A stretch of 64,000 nucleotides of DNA, taken from positions 34,168 to 98,167 of the forward strand of contig LWRO01000023.1 in assembly GCA_001657325.1 (NCBI GenBank). Reading direction: 5' to 3'. Position numbers and translations under genes: made by a program. The notes below the pieces were generated by a model, which saw nothing but the letters and a program-made list of their open reading frames with translations, did not search any database and was not told the origin of the DNA. This document shows positions 38,244 to 48,294 of this stretch, one piece after another (the first letter of the stretch is position 1; the number at the start of each line of letters is the position of its first letter). This DNA is from Geitlerinema sp. BBD 1991-9 (GTDB taxonomy: Bacteria > Cyanobacteriota > Cyanobacteriia > Cyanobacteriales > Geitlerinemataceae).

Positions 38244-38257
38244 ATTTTCGATGTATA

Positions 38258-38310
38258 AATTTACGATTGACGGATTTACGATTTACGATGAATTGACGGT
38301 TTACAATTCG
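38258..38310. repeat. Heptad-type repeat between nfi and nadE
   Basis: Tandem variants of TTTACGATTGACGG and TTTACGATT, followed by TTGACGGTTTACAATT. It is the longest run of this repeat in the window. Confidence 0.6.
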
Positions 38311-38360
38311 CGAAAATCCATTGGATTTTCGAGGGGAAATTCCTAACACCAACACAGTTT

Positions 38361-40079
38361 ATGAAAATCGCGATCGCCCAACTCAACCTCACTATCGGAC
38401 ACCTTACCGCCAATGCCCGTCAGATCCTCGAAGCTGCCTACCAAGCGGCGAGTCAGGGCGCATCGCTGCTTCTGACGCCGGAACTGTCCCTGTGTGGCTA
38501 CCCGCCGCGAGACTTACTGCTCAATCCGAGTTTTGTTGCCGAAATGGAGTTACAACTCCAACATCTCGCCGAAGACATTCCCAAGGGATTGACCGTTTTA
38601 GTCGGAACGGCAATGCCCAATCCCGACGCTCGACACGTTGGCGGAAAACCTCTTTTTAACAGTATTGCGCTGTTACGAGATGGCGAAGTTCGTCAATATT
38701 TTCACAAGCGTTTGTTGCCGACTTACGACGTTTTCGACGAACACCGCTATTTTGAACCCCACGGCGAAAGCAATTTTTTCACCCTGTCCGACGATGAGGA
38801 CGAATACAAAATCGGCGTGACGATTTGCGAGGATTTGTGGAACGACGAAGATTTTTGGGGAAAACGCCAGTATCAATGCAACCCCATCGCCGATTTAGCC
38901 GCTGCAAACGTCGATCTCATCGTCAACCTGTCTGCATCTCCCTATAGCCTTGGAAAACAGAAGCTTCGCGAGTCCATGTTGCGTCACATGGCGATTCGCT
39001 ATCAAAAATCCGTGCTTTACGTCAACCAAGTGGGCGGAAACGACGATTTAATTTTTGATGGAAATAGCGTTGCGTTCAATGCAAACGGCCAACTCATGGC
39101 TCGATCGAATCGTTGCGAAACAGATTTTGCCGTTCTCGACTTTTTCAACGCCGGACACTTCCAAACCGCGAAAATTACCCCAGAACCGGAATCTGAAGAC
39201 GAGGAAATTTGGTCGGCGTTGGTGTTGGGCGTTCGCGATTACGTTCGTAAGTGCGGCTTTTCCAAAATCGTTCTCGGGTTGAGTGGCGGTATCGATTCGG
39301 CACTCGTCGCGGCGTTAGCAGCAGAAGCCATCGGGGGGGAAAACGTTATCGGCGTGTTGATGTCGTCACCGTACACCTCCACCGCCTCCGTGGAAGACGC
39401 GATCGAGTTGGCGAAAAATTTGGGAATTCAAACCCATCACCTGCCCATTCAGGGAATTATGGACAGTTTTAGCGACACGTTATCCGAGGTATTTGCGGGA
39501 ACGCAACCCGGAGTCGCGGAGGAGAATTTGCAGTCGCGCATTCGCGGGACGTTGTTAATGGCACTGGCGAACAAGTTTGGATACCTGTTGATATCTACGG
39601 GAAACAAGTCAGAAATGGCGGTGGGGTACTGCACGCTGTACGGCGATATGGGTGGCGGACTGGCTGCAATTTCTGACGTTCCGAAGATGCGCGTTTACAG
39701 TCTGTGTCGCTGGCTGAACCGCCGACAACCGGGTCAAGAGATCGTTCCCGACAACATTCTCATCAAACCCCCTAGTGCAGAACTCAAACCCAATCAACGC
39801 GATCGAGATTCGCTACCGCCTTACGACGAACTCGACGATATTCTGCACCGCCTGATTCACGAACACCAGTCAGCGGAACAGATTGCCGCAGCGGGACCCG
39901 ATCGAGAAATCGTCGATCGGGTCGTGCAAATGGTCGCTCGCGCGGAGTTCAAACGCCGTCAAGCTGCACCGGGTTTGAAAATCACCGATCGTGCGTTTGG
40001 AACGGGTTGGCGGATGCCCATCGCCGCTCGCCGCACGAAGCCTGTCGGACGTTCTTTGACGGTAAAGCGTGAGGAGTGA
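38361..40079 (+). CDS. nadE: Glutamine-dependent NAD+ synthetase
   Basis: A 572-residue two-domain enzyme that amidates deamido-NAD to NAD with ATP and glutamine. The N-terminal nitrilase-like glutaminase (~1-265) has its triad in LTPELSLCGYPP (Glu), HKRLLPTYDVFDEHRYF (Lys) and VTICEDLWN (Cys). The C-terminal synthetase has the ATP-pyrophosphatase loop LGLSGGIDSALVAALAAEA and STGNKSEMAVGYCTLYGD. The length is normal for this bacterial class. It is the last gene of the NAD locus and converges on sigA, with a terminator between them. Confidence 0.97.
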   Translation: MKIAIAQLNLTIGHLTANARQILEAAYQAASQGASLLLTPELSLCGYPPRDLLLNPSFVAEMELQLQHLAEDIPKGLTVLVGTAMPNPDARHVGGKPLFNSIALLRDGEVRQYFHKRLLPTYDVFDEHRYFEPHGESNFFTLSDDEDEYKIGVTICEDLWNDEDFWGKRQYQCNPIADLAAANVDLIVNLSASPYSLGKQKLRESMLRHMAIRYQKSVLYVNQVGGNDDLIFDGNSVAFNANGQLMARSNRCETDFAVLDFFNAGHFQTAKITPEPESEDEEIWSALVLGVRDYVRKCGFSKIVLGLSGGIDSALVAALAAEAIGGENVIGVLMSSPYTSTASVEDAIELAKNLGIQTHHLPIQGIMDSFSDTLSEVFAGTQPGVAEENLQSRIRGTLLMALANKFGYLLISTGNKSEMAVGYCTLYGDMGGGLAAISDVPKMRVYSLCRWLNRRQPGQEIVPDNILIKPPSAELKPNQRDRDSLPPYDELDDILHRLIHEHQSAEQIAAAGPDREIVDRVVQMVARAEFKRRQAAPGLKITDRAFGTGWRMPIAARRTKPVGRSLTVKREE

Positions 40080-40100
40080 AGCGCGAACCTGAAATCTCGT

Positions 40101-40138
40101 CAAAAAAGAAAAGAGGGCGACCTTGACGGTTCGCCCTC
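40101..40138 (-). terminator. Rho-independent terminator of sigA
   Basis: On the minus strand, a perfect 8-bp stem GAGGGCGA/TCGCCCTC is followed by TTTTCTTTTTT. It lies ~35 bp after the sigA stop. Confidence 0.85.
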
Positions 40139-40170
40139 ACAATTAGCGTTAAGGTGTGAGAGAGAGAAAA

Positions 40171-41445
40171 TTAACTCAAAGCTTCGAGGAAGTCGCGGAC
40201 GCGGTTGCGGCGTTTGGGTTGACGGAGTTTTTGCAAGGCCTTGGCTTCAATTTGGCGAACGCGCTCGCGGGAAAGTTCGAGGGCGCGACCGATTTCAGCC
40301 AAGGAGTAGGGCGTTTCACCCCCCAATCCGAAGCGCAGGCGAATGACATCTCGTTCGCGACTGCTGAGATCGGCGAGCAGATGTTGAAGTTCCCGTTGCA
40401 GGGATTCGCGCATCAGCAGCTCTTCCGGGGAAGCATCGTCGGTTTCGAGGAGTTCGCCGAGTTCGGTATCTTTTTCCTTCCCGACTTTGGCATCGAGGGA
40501 AATCGATCGAGGAACGCGCAGCATCACTTCGCGGATTTGATCGGAACTCATATCCAGTTCCTTGGCGATGTCGTCGATGCTGGGGATGCGGCCGTTCTCT
40601 TGGGCGAACTGGCGTTGGGCTTTTTTAATTTTGTTGAGTTTTTCGGTGATGTGAACGGGAAGACGGATGGTGCGACTTTGAGTCGCAATGGCTCGGGTAA
40701 TACCTTGGCGAATCCACCAGTAAGCGTAGGTGCTGAAACGGTAGCCTCGGGTGGGGTCGAATTTTTCAACGGCGCGTTCTAAACCGATCGTTCCTTCTTG
40801 AATGAGATCGAGAAGTTCTAAACCGCGTTTTTGATATTTTTTCGCCACCGAAACGACTAAGCGCAGGTTGGCTTTAATCATGTGGGCTTTGGCGCGGATA
40901 CCCTCAGCCTGTACGCTTTCGAGTTCTCGAACGGACAGGTCTGCTAGTTTGGCCCAATGGCGTTTCCCTTCAGCTAAGGTGGGCTTAAGGGTCGAGACTT
41001 CGACCTCGGCTTCGTTCGCCCATCGTTCGAGAGACGGACGGTGTCCGAGTTGAGAAGTGAGTCGGTCTCGAGTGCGGATGAGATGCACGCAGCGTTGCAT
41101 GAGTTCGTCCCCTTGCTCGGCTGCATTCTGACGGATATTGAGTAAGTTGACGTAACGCTGAACTCGCTGCGCCTCGGAGACTTCTTCGTCTCGTCCGAGG
41201 AGGTTTACTTTGCCGATCTCTTGCAGGTACAGCCGAACGAGGTCTGTCGTCGTGCGACTGGTACGGGCAAATTCGTCAACATCGGCGTATTCGACTTCCA
41301 TCCCCGAATTGCGATACTGTTCTGCATCGCGTTCGCCCTCGAGCATTCCGCCATCATCAGAGGCAGAGTTTTCAATGTTCTCGAGTGCTTCGCGATCGAA
41401 GTGTTCGTCGTAGTCAACTTGGGTGTATGCAGTGGTTCCTGGCAT
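40171..41445 (-). CDS. sigA: Principal RNA polymerase sigma factor SigA (RpoD)
   Basis: A 424-residue group 1 sigma factor. The start chosen is ATG 41445 (MPGTTAYTQVDYDEHF); a longer in-frame reading to 41586 adds residues with no sigma character. An acidic N-terminus precedes region 1.2 (TTDLVRLYLQEIGKVNLL). Regions 2.1-2.4 are complete ([58 protein letters not shown]). Region 3 and region 4 follow, with [28 protein letters not shown]. It directs housekeeping transcription. It is convergent with nadE. It is distinct from the group 2 factor at 5611, which is shorter at the N-terminus. Confidence 0.96.
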   Translation of the reverse strand: MPGTTAYTQVDYDEHFDREALENIENSASDDGGMLEGERDAEQYRNSGMEVEYADVDEFARTSRTTTDLVRLYLQEIGKVNLLGRDEEVSEAQRVQRYVNLLNIRQNAAEQGDELMQRCVHLIRTRDRLTSQLGHRPSLERWANEAEVEVSTLKPTLAEGKRHWAKLADLSVRELESVQAEGIRAKAHMIKANLRLVVSVAKKYQKRGLELLDLIQEGTIGLERAVEKFDPTRGYRFSTYAYWWIRQGITRAIATQSRTIRLPVHITEKLNKIKKAQRQFAQENGRIPSIDDIAKELDMSSDQIREVMLRVPRSISLDAKVGKEKDTELGELLETDDASPEELLMRESLQRELQHLLADLSSRERDVIRLRFGLGGETPYSLAEIGRALELSRERVRQIEAKALQKLRQPKRRNRVRDFLEALS

Positions 41446-41952
41446 AGTACTCGTCTCAATCCCTCCAGGTAAAACGGGGGTAATATCAATCCGATAGTCG
41501 GTTGTCCTCTTTCGACGTTCGTATTTCCGATATCGAGTTTCGATCGAAAGTACGGCTCGGATGCTCCCCGGTGAATGAAATGACAATTGTGCGAACGAAA
41601 CTCGAGCGTTCGCTAAGGTTTAATTGTCAAAACCCATACGAACTTGTGGACTAGAATTAGTATATGAAGGTTTCTCTGTTATTAAAGTGATTTGCGTCAA
41701 ACCGCCACGTTAACCTTCATCACCACAGACGAGCGTTTCCGATCGCTTCCCGCAAATTTTAAAGTTTCTTTACCAAAACTTAACTTAATTGAAGCGATCG
41801 AAGACTGGAGCTTCCTACGATCTGAAGCGTTTTTCCGGAGGAGCAGTTTTGCGCTTAAAGTCGAGAAAACCCGGCACTCGAGACGGTTTTCAGCTTTGGC
41901 TTGCAACCCTCCATCGTCACGATGAGATCGAAATAGATTGTCACTGACTATA
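41446..41952. other. Upstream region of sigA
   Basis: A 507-bp gap after the LpxB-like gene; both flanking genes are on the minus strand. It has no credible gene. The likely sigA promoter is noted separately. Confidence 0.5.
41659..41664 (-). promoter_or_regulatory. Candidate -10 box for sigA
   Basis: The minus strand reads TATACT about 215 bases before the ATG. The sequence at -35 distance is a weak match (CTTTAA), so this is only a candidate; a long leader would be implied. Confidence 0.3.
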
Positions 41953-43215
41953 CTAACCAAATAGCGATCGAACGACAGATTCAGCAATTCTTTTGGCGGC
42001 ACCCGACCGACCCAAGCGACGACGACCGTTCTCGGAGATCGACTGCAACCAATCCGGATCGCCCAGCAAACGCTCGACGATATTACCGATTTGTTCGGCT
42101 CGATCGAGTAATATCAGCGATTGTCCTAACAGTCGACTTTGCGCTTCTGCAAAGGCTTTCGTATATTGAGGGCCGGCACCGGGAAAGGCGATGACGGGTT
42201 TACCCAAACCGGCGAATTGCTCGGTGGCCGTTCCCGCCATGGCGATGGCGAGGTCGGCTCGACGCACGCAGGATTCAAAGGCATTTTGCGTTAAAACGAT
42301 GGTGGCGTTACTAAGAGCAAAACTTCGGGCCTCGGGATCGTCGATCGATCGCTTGGGGGGAGTCGGTCGCCAGCCATAGGTTTCGAGGACGTGACAGAAC
42401 GGAGCGAGGTCGAGTCCGGGGGAGATCGCACCGAGAAAGGAGATCGATCGATGGGAATGCGCTTCTCGCAAAATCGCTGCTGCGTTAGCAATCTGCTCCC
42501 AGTTGCGTTCGGCTTCTGGCGATCGAGATCCAGGTAACAGCGCCACCGTCAGCGAGCGACTCTGTTCTTCTTCTTCGCTCAGTGACTTGACGGCGAACCC
42601 GTCCATCATGGGATTGCCTAAATCGTAAGCGGGGATACCGAATTTTTGTAGGTAAAGTGTCGTCAGTCCGTCTCTCGGAAAAACGGATTGACAGCGTTTG
42701 CGGCTCATGAGCCACCGTTCCCAGGGTAAATACACCGCACCCGACCAGCTTTCGAGTTTTTCAAACCAAGTTCGACGAGGTAACAATCCGATTTCGTCGC
42801 GAAGGTAGTACTCGGATTTGGCGGTTCCCACGAAAAAATACGGTGCGCCACTCATCCAGGCCAGTAGCAACGGTACGATATCGCCGACAGCTAAGATCGC
42901 TCCGCCTTGTTTAGCCCAAGTCCTCACGACACGCCACTGCGCCCAAGTCAATCCCAGCAACCCACCTCGCACGTCTCGCCACAGTTGCCGTCCGTCCATG
43001 TATACGAATCCACCAGATGGCATGGATTTGACCGGCCCGACAATTGGCACGTCGGGAAGTTTCCCATAGGCGCGGCCTTCTCCCACGATCGGCAAGGCTG
43101 CCAGGTCGGGGGCTTGGGGATGTTGTTGGAGTTCCTGTAAAATCCGAACGGCGATCGCGTCTTCTCCGTGACCGTTACTCAAGCACAGTAGCTTCACGCC
43201 CAATTCGCTCTCCAA
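41953..43215 (-). CDS. Lipid-A-disaccharide-synthase-related glycosyltransferase (LpxB-like)
   Basis: A 420-residue protein related to LpxB, with a GT-B fold of two Rossmann-like halves. VKLLCLSNGHGEDAIAVRIL at the start, AILAVGDIVPLLLAWMSGAPY and ADLAIAMAGTATEQFAGLGKPVIAFPG near the nucleotide-sugar site are diagnostic of the cyanobacterial LpxB-related family rather than true LpxB. Many cyanobacteria lack canonical lipid A, so the acceptor is probably another lipid or glycan; that is inference. It lies alone, upstream of sigA in the same direction. Confidence 0.88.
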   Translation of the reverse strand: MESELGVKLLCLSNGHGEDAIAVRILQELQQHPQAPDLAALPIVGEGRAYGKLPDVPIVGPVKSMPSGGFVYMDGRQLWRDVRGGLLGLTWAQWRVVRTWAKQGGAILAVGDIVPLLLAWMSGAPYFFVGTAKSEYYLRDEIGLLPRRTWFEKLESWSGAVYLPWERWLMSRKRCQSVFPRDGLTTLYLQKFGIPAYDLGNPMMDGFAVKSLSEEEEQSRSLTVALLPGSRSPEAERNWEQIANAAAILREAHSHRSISFLGAISPGLDLAPFCHVLETYGWRPTPPKRSIDDPEARSFALSNATIVLTQNAFESCVRRADLAIAMAGTATEQFAGLGKPVIAFPGAGPQYTKAFAEAQSRLLGQSLILLDRAEQIGNIVERLLGDPDWLQSISENGRRRLGRSGAAKRIAESVVRSLFG

Positions 43216-43655
43216 TTCGCCTTACACATATTATCGTAAGTTTTATCGTCACGTTATCAAAAAAAGTTGAGAGATGGCTTGAAAGGCGATCTTTTTCGGT
43301 GACAGCAACTCAGTTCGACTCACAAAGCTTAAAAATCAGTTTTTTTAAGCAATTAAAAGGTGTTTTTGGATGTATGTTGCAACTTAAATTGAGGTTTTTA
43401 TTTTTTCGAGTCTCCCAACAAAGCATTTCAAAAACACAAAATCATTAAGACCGACAACACTGAATGCACTTTTTGATTAAATTTTAAAATACAATTTTTT
43501 TTGCAATACCTGAAGCTTAAAGATTGTATTTCGAGGATTGCTCTTTTTGTTTCAATTGCTTAAAAATCTTGAAACACGATCGAAAAATCTTGACTGTTCA
43601 TAATATCACTCCAAATCCTTAAAGCTTGAAGTCCGTCTCTAAAAGTTTGAAAATT
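43216..43655. other. AT-rich intergenic region
   Basis: 440 bp, very AT-rich, between the LpxB-like gene and the end of the pseudo-orthocaspase gene (both minus strand). I see no gene and no clear terminator. Confidence 0.45.
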
Positions 43656-45875
43656 TCAAACAATACGACAAACGAAATCGAGAGTTGCCCAAACACGGGT
43701 GTCGAGAACGTAAGAATCCGTTGGTAGATCGTCGTTTGGCCAGTTGCGGAGACTCGCCTCGTGCAAGTCTTGCAAAATTGCCCGAGCGATTTCTAGCGGA
43801 TTGTCGAGAATCCTGAGGGCATGGGACGCGCGCGTGGAACGAGTGCGGTCGGCGAGGAGTTTTAAAGTTTGTGAAAAAGGTCGATCGCTACACACCAGTT
43901 GCATCCTTGCCAAACCCATCGGACGAATGACTTCCCAGGTGTTCGAGGAGGGCAGTGTCACCGATTCTCCAGGCATTAGAGCTTCCTGTTGGAGTTCGAT
44001 CGAGGTTTCGCCTTCAACGGATTCAAACGTCGCAAACGAGATCGCGCGTCCGCTGCTATCGAGACCGAACAGGAGGTAATACAACGGTCGATCGTCGAAA
44101 TTCTCCAAGCGATATCGGATGCGATTTCCGCCAGAGAGGTCGAGGACGCCTTCCGTTGTCCCGTCCACCATTCGCATCTCGCTCGGACGTCTCGATCGTA
44201 ACGTTTGCTTTTGTAGCGTTTGTACAGCACTTGATGTTTGGGCATCATCCTCAAACACCTCGAGCGTTCCCCGAACTGCCAATTGAGACGAACCGCTGTT
44301 TTCCGTTAAAGCCACGAGTTTCCCCGCCAGTAGTGCGTACAGTTGGGGGACGAGACGCTGTACCGACTTTTTAATCGCTTCGTCGTTATCGCTCAAGCTG
44401 TTCGGGATGAGTTCTCGTCCGATCGTGAACAGTCCGTAACTGCCTCGATCGCTGGGAACGGGCATCGCTTCAGCCAGAGTCTGATGTGCCAGAGTCGCCC
44501 GTCGGATTCGTCCGAACAAGCAGTCGGCGGGCTGCTCTCCCGCCAGCACTGAAGAGACATCGCGAATGGCAGAAAACGCACTCGTCGCATCCACACGCTC
44601 GATGCGTTCGAGTCGGGGATCGAGAGCAACCGTTAAGTTGAGGTGACGGGGAAGGACGCGCGTAGATTCCCGAATGAGTTGTCCTGGCTCGAGTTGAGCG
44701 AAATCCGCATTCGGTTCGTCGATGAGTTGAGCTTTAGCTGTGAGGCCGTCGCGCGATCGAATCTGGAGTTTCAGCGGTTCGCGAACGGGCGCACCCAGTC
44801 CGGACACCACAGAAAACACCGCATCGATCCCGTATCGATCGAGGACGGAAACCGGCAACCCACCCAACCACAATCGAACACTGGCCGTACTGGCATCGAG
44901 GGCGACAATCGCGCCGTCAGCCCCCACTGCTGTCAGTTTCGGCATCAGAGGCGAAGGATTGGTCTCCCGTTCGATCGGGGAACAGCCCGACGCCGTTCCC
45001 ACGCACAATTGAGGGTATTGCTCGCTTCCCGCCACCATCGCGATCGACTCCGAAGCCCGTTGCAATGTCGTTCTAAGGCTCGTGTCGGTCGTGGCCCACC
45101 AGAGGTGCTGAGTCAGCGCGTAGGAAAACAAACCTGCCGCAAACCCTTGCCACGTCGTTTCCGTAGCGACTTGATGCGGTGCCGCTGCGGTGAGAACCAG
45201 CCCGGGAACGCGACGATCCGTCGAAATCTTTTGGTGCAACTGCGCTTGAACGTCCCGTTCGGCATCACTGAGGCGGGCGACAGTCGGAGAGGGACGCGAT
45301 CGAATTCTCAAATTACCCTGAAGCGGCATTCCCGGGTACGTGTAACTGGTGTCGAGTACCGTCACGACTTTCTGAGTCGGCAGCGATCGCAGCAACAGCC
45401 ACAGGGTTTCGAGGGGCAAATCCGGATCGGTTGCATCCGCCGTCACGAGGCTGTTGTCCACCTGCTCGGAATCGGGCGCAATCTGAACTTGGGAGCCGTA
45501 GCCACTAAAGTGAAACAACACCACGTCAGACGCGCTGGCTCGATCGATCAAATGCGTTTGAAAAGCCGATTCGATCGCCGCTCGCGTCGCCTGTTCGTTC
45601 GTGAGTACGAGAACGTCCTCGGGGGCAAAGCCAAACCGACGAACGAGTAACGTTTGCTGGAGTTGCACGTCCGTCGCACAGCCAAACAGCTCCCCAGTCG
45701 ACCCTAAAGCCGTTTCGGGATACCGATCGATACCGACAAGTAACGCCAATTTGCGCGGGGCGTTTTGGGCGAGAACCTCTGACGCGCGATTCCCCGCCAG
45801 GGACAAACCCATGTCGATCGTACCCGTTGCTGCGACGAGCCAAGCCGCTTGTTGTAGAAAACCCCGTCGTTTCAT
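43656..45875 (-). CDS. Caspase-fold protein, YS-type pseudo-orthocaspase, Tat-exported
   Basis: A 739-residue protein. It opens with a twin-arginine signal (KRRGFLQQAAWLVAATGT, cleavage near residue 36). The caspase p20 fold follows: KLALLVGIDRYPE and the beta strand with FHFSGYG at 121-127. Active enzymes have His in SGHG; here it is Tyr126. The Cys strand reads VVTVLDTSYTYPG, with Ser177 in place of the nucleophilic Cys. Both catalytic residues are therefore replaced (Tyr-Ser), the known YS pseudo-orthocaspase pattern of cyanobacteria. The ~480-residue C-terminal part is beta-rich and resembles the DUF4384-type region often attached to these proteins. It is likely a periplasmic binding or scaffold protein. 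It lies downstream of sat, in the same direction. Confidence 0.9.
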   Translation of the reverse strand: MKRRGFLQQAAWLVAATGTIDMGLSLAGNRASEVLAQNAPRKLALLVGIDRYPETALGSTGELFGCATDVQLQQTLLVRRFGFAPEDVLVLTNEQATRAAIESAFQTHLIDRASASDVVLFHFSGYGSQVQIAPDSEQVDNSLVTADATDPDLPLETLWLLLRSLPTQKVVTVLDTSYTYPGMPLQGNLRIRSRPSPTVARLSDAERDVQAQLHQKISTDRRVPGLVLTAAAPHQVATETTWQGFAAGLFSYALTQHLWWATTDTSLRTTLQRASESIAMVAGSEQYPQLCVGTASGCSPIERETNPSPLMPKLTAVGADGAIVALDASTASVRLWLGGLPVSVLDRYGIDAVFSVVSGLGAPVREPLKLQIRSRDGLTAKAQLIDEPNADFAQLEPGQLIRESTRVLPRHLNLTVALDPRLERIERVDATSAFSAIRDVSSVLAGEQPADCLFGRIRRATLAHQTLAEAMPVPSDRGSYGLFTIGRELIPNSLSDNDEAIKKSVQRLVPQLYALLAGKLVALTENSGSSQLAVRGTLEVFEDDAQTSSAVQTLQKQTLRSRRPSEMRMVDGTTEGVLDLSGGNRIRYRLENFDDRPLYYLLFGLDSSGRAISFATFESVEGETSIELQQEALMPGESVTLPSSNTWEVIRPMGLARMQLVCSDRPFSQTLKLLADRTRSTRASHALRILDNPLEIARAILQDLHEASLRNWPNDDLPTDSYVLDTRVWATLDFVCRIV

Positions 45876-46011
45876 AGGTGTGTCGATGGGTAGTCAGCAA
45901 GCACGTTAGAAAAGTCTAAAGACAAGGGAGTCGGGGAAGACAAGGGAGAGGTTTCGTCCCTCTTGCATCCCGATGTCCCCCTTATCCCTAATTTCTCAAT
46001 CGCCCCAGAAA

Positions 46012-47190
46012 TTAGTCTTTATGCATGGCTTTTGCGAGTTCAGTCGCCACTTCTGGCCGGGAAAATTCCGGCGGCGGTAACTGACCGCGTCGCAACATTT
46101 CTCGGACTTTCGTACCGGATAAATGAATGCGCTCTTCCGCCGTACTCGGACTCGTTTTCGAGGTTGCCATCGACTGCGTGCGCGTGCAGTAGAAAGCGTG
46201 CTCGAATTTCATCGGTACGATACCCAGTTCGCTCGGTTCGAACTCGTCGAAAATATGCTGCGCGTCGTAAGTTCCGTAGTAGTCTCCAACACCAGCGTGA
46301 TCGCGTCCGACGATGAAGTGAGTGCACCCGTAATTTTTGCGAACCAGGGCGTGGAAGATAGCTTCGCGGGGGCCGGCATAGCGCATCGCCGCCGGGTTAA
46401 TCGCCATCATCACGCGATCGCGGGGGAAGTATCGATCGAGCATGATTTCGTAACACCGCATCCGCACGTCGGCGGGGATGTCGTCGCTCTTCGTCGCCCC
46501 GACGAGGGGATGGAGGAACAACCCGTCAACGGTTTCGAGGGCGCACTTTTGAATGTATTCGTGAGCGCGGTGAATGGGGTTGCGGGTTTGGAAGCCGACA
46601 ACGCTCTTCCATCCTTTCTCGACAAACAACTCCCGCGTTTCCGCCGGGTCGATTTGGTAGTTGGGGAACAGCGAATGGGGGTCGCGTTGGAGCAACCAGG
46701 CGGGGCCAGCGAGGTTGACGTTCCCTTGCTGGTACACCACCGCTACGCCGGGGTGTTTTTCCTCGTTCGTCCGGTAGACGTGCAGCGCTTCCTTCAGTTT
46801 GTCGTACTTATATTTCTGGGTCAGTTCCAGAACGCCGACAAACCGTCCGGTGGAGTCGTCTAAGCGAACTAAATCCCCTTCTTTGAGGGATTCGGCGACC
46901 TCTTCTGTCACGCTGAGCGTAATGGGAACCGACCAAGGCAACCCGTTCGTCAAGCGCATATCTACGACGACACTGTTATAGTCCGCCTCTTCCATAAAAC
47001 CGGTGAGGGGACTAAAGCCGCCAATGGCAATCAAAACGAGATCGGATAAGGTTCGATCGTCGATCTCGACGCGAGGAAGACTATCCGCTTTGTCGAGGAA
47101 CGCTTGTTTCTGCGCTTCGGTGGCAATCCGATTGATTAAAGTGCCACCGTGAGCGGGAATGGTTTCTTTGTTCTGATTTGCTGCACTCAC
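46012..47190 (-). CDS. sat: Sulfate adenylyltransferase (ATP sulfurylase)
   Basis: A 392-residue enzyme, standard for the homo-oligomeric cyanobacterial form. It makes adenosine 5'-phosphosulfate from ATP and sulfate, the first step of assimilatory sulfate reduction. The active-site motifs are [19 protein letters not shown] (QTRNPxHxAH), [12 protein letters not shown] (the GRDHAG motif) and ISGT-type [21 protein letters not shown]. There is no APS kinase domain at the C-terminus. The start [18 protein letters not shown] is typical. It follows ccmP at 126 bp in the same direction. Confidence 0.97.
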   Translation of the reverse strand: MSAANQNKETIPAHGGTLINRIATEAQKQAFLDKADSLPRVEIDDRTLSDLVLIAIGGFSPLTGFMEEADYNSVVVDMRLTNGLPWSVPITLSVTEEVAESLKEGDLVRLDDSTGRFVGVLELTQKYKYDKLKEALHVYRTNEEKHPGVAVVYQQGNVNLAGPAWLLQRDPHSLFPNYQIDPAETRELFVEKGWKSVVGFQTRNPIHRAHEYIQKCALETVDGLFLHPLVGATKSDDIPADVRMRCYEIMLDRYFPRDRVMMAINPAAMRYAGPREAIFHALVRKNYGCTHFIVGRDHAGVGDYYGTYDAQHIFDEFEPSELGIVPMKFEHAFYCTRTQSMATSKTSPSTAEERIHLSGTKVREMLRRGQLPPPEFSRPEVATELAKAMHKD

Positions 47191-47316
47191 GTTGGAGACG
47201 GGGTGAATTTTGATAACTGTCGCAGTTGCCTTCAGTGTATCTTCTCTTGGTACACCCGTTAAGGCGATTTTTGATTTGCAATTGACGATTCATCTCCCCA
47301 TCACCTTATCTTCCTA

Positions 47317-47955
47317 TCACTCCTTCCCCACCGTCCCGTGTTCTCGTCCCGAGATTTTTTCGATCGAGGCGATCGCCGCTTGCGAACCGGCGATGATGTC
47401 CCGTTCTTCGCCGCCGAGGTAAAGTCGGCCGAAACTCCCGACCGCTTGCACTTGTAAAATATTGATCTGAGAGAATTTCTCGGCTTCGTTGGCCGCTAGG
47501 GCCGCGTAAGCAGCCGGGGCGACTTCCAACACGAACAAACTTTGTCCGGCCAGGAGGAGCTGTCCGCGACGAGTTCGGTTAATCAGTTGGGTTTGGTGGG
47601 GGTCGAGGTTGCGGATAATTTGACTCGACATGATGCGCGGTTTGAGGCGTTCGTGTTCCTTAACCCCTAAAGCATCGAGAATGGCCATGCCAGCGGTGCG
47701 GGTGTCGCTTTGGCGGCTCGAGTGAACTTCTAGTAGGCCATAGAGTCGTTCGACCACTTGCACGCCGGGACGAACTGAGGTGGACTTGAGGGCAACATCG
47801 GTGATGCGGTTGATTTCGATCCCCGGTGAAATTTCGACCCAGAGGGACGTATCGCCCGGAAGTGGGAGAAATCCGATCGCAACGGTTCCCATGTAAGCAG
47901 CGTGTTGCGGTTGCAAGCTGTCAATATAGACAAAGCTGCGCAGTTCGACTCCCAA
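47317..47955 (-). CDS. ccmP: Carboxysome shell protein CcmP (tandem BMC-domain trimer)
   Basis: A 212-residue tandem BMC protein, the expected length. Residues ~5-100 and ~108-205 are two BMC domains; [23 protein letters not shown] and [19 protein letters not shown] begin them. [29 protein letters not shown] is the recognisable end. CcmP trimers stack face to face in the beta-carboxysome shell and have a large gated pore thought to pass RuBP and 3-phosphoglycerate. Here it is a satellite locus away from the main ccm operon, as is usual for ccmP. The same-direction sat gene is 126 bp downstream. Confidence 0.95.
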   Translation of the reverse strand: MGVELRSFVYIDSLQPQHAAYMGTVAIGFLPLPGDTSLWVEISPGIEINRITDVALKSTSVRPGVQVVERLYGLLEVHSSRQSDTRTAGMAILDALGVKEHERLKPRIMSSQIIRNLDPHQTQLINRTRRGQLLLAGQSLFVLEVAPAAYAALAANEAEKFSQINILQVQAVGSFGRLYLGGEERDIIAGSQAAIASIEKISGREHGTVGKE

Positions 47956-48294
47956 GGTTAAATTCTCCGCGAACGAGTGATTTACGACTGTAGAGTACAG
48001 CAGTTTGACGGTTAGGGGTCGTGGCGATGGTGCCTTGCACCGCTGACGCGAACGAGGTACGCGACTGATATTCGGGCGGGACGTACTCTCGTCGTTGCCC
48101 TCACCCGATTTGGGTTTCTGTAGCGGTCACATCTCGGATTCGTTCGCAATTTGCGTCAGAGATTTGCGTCAGAGATTTGTAGTACTACAACAGTGGCGCA
48201 GAGGTGGGTGACGGTTTCTCGGCTGGGACTCGAGGGTGGGTTGATATTTCATTCAATTTTTGACTTCGATTTTTAACCATTTCGATTTTGAACA
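47956..48294. other. Divergent intergenic region with a short tandem repeat
   Basis: 339 bp between divergent ccmP and rhomboid genes. A 13-bp unit (ATTTGCGTCAGAG) is directly repeated twice at 48149-48174, with a partial third copy. Promoters cannot be assigned. Confidence 0.45.

Noticed and set aside
40156..40782. 208-codon plus-strand frame over sigA
   Set aside because: Antisense shadow of conserved sigma region coding sequence.
44643..45650. 335-codon plus-strand frame inside the caspase-like gene
   Set aside because: Arg-rich antisense shadow of a recognisable protein.
46123..46863. 246-codon plus-strand frame over sat
   Set aside because: Antisense shadow; sat motifs are complete on the other strand.
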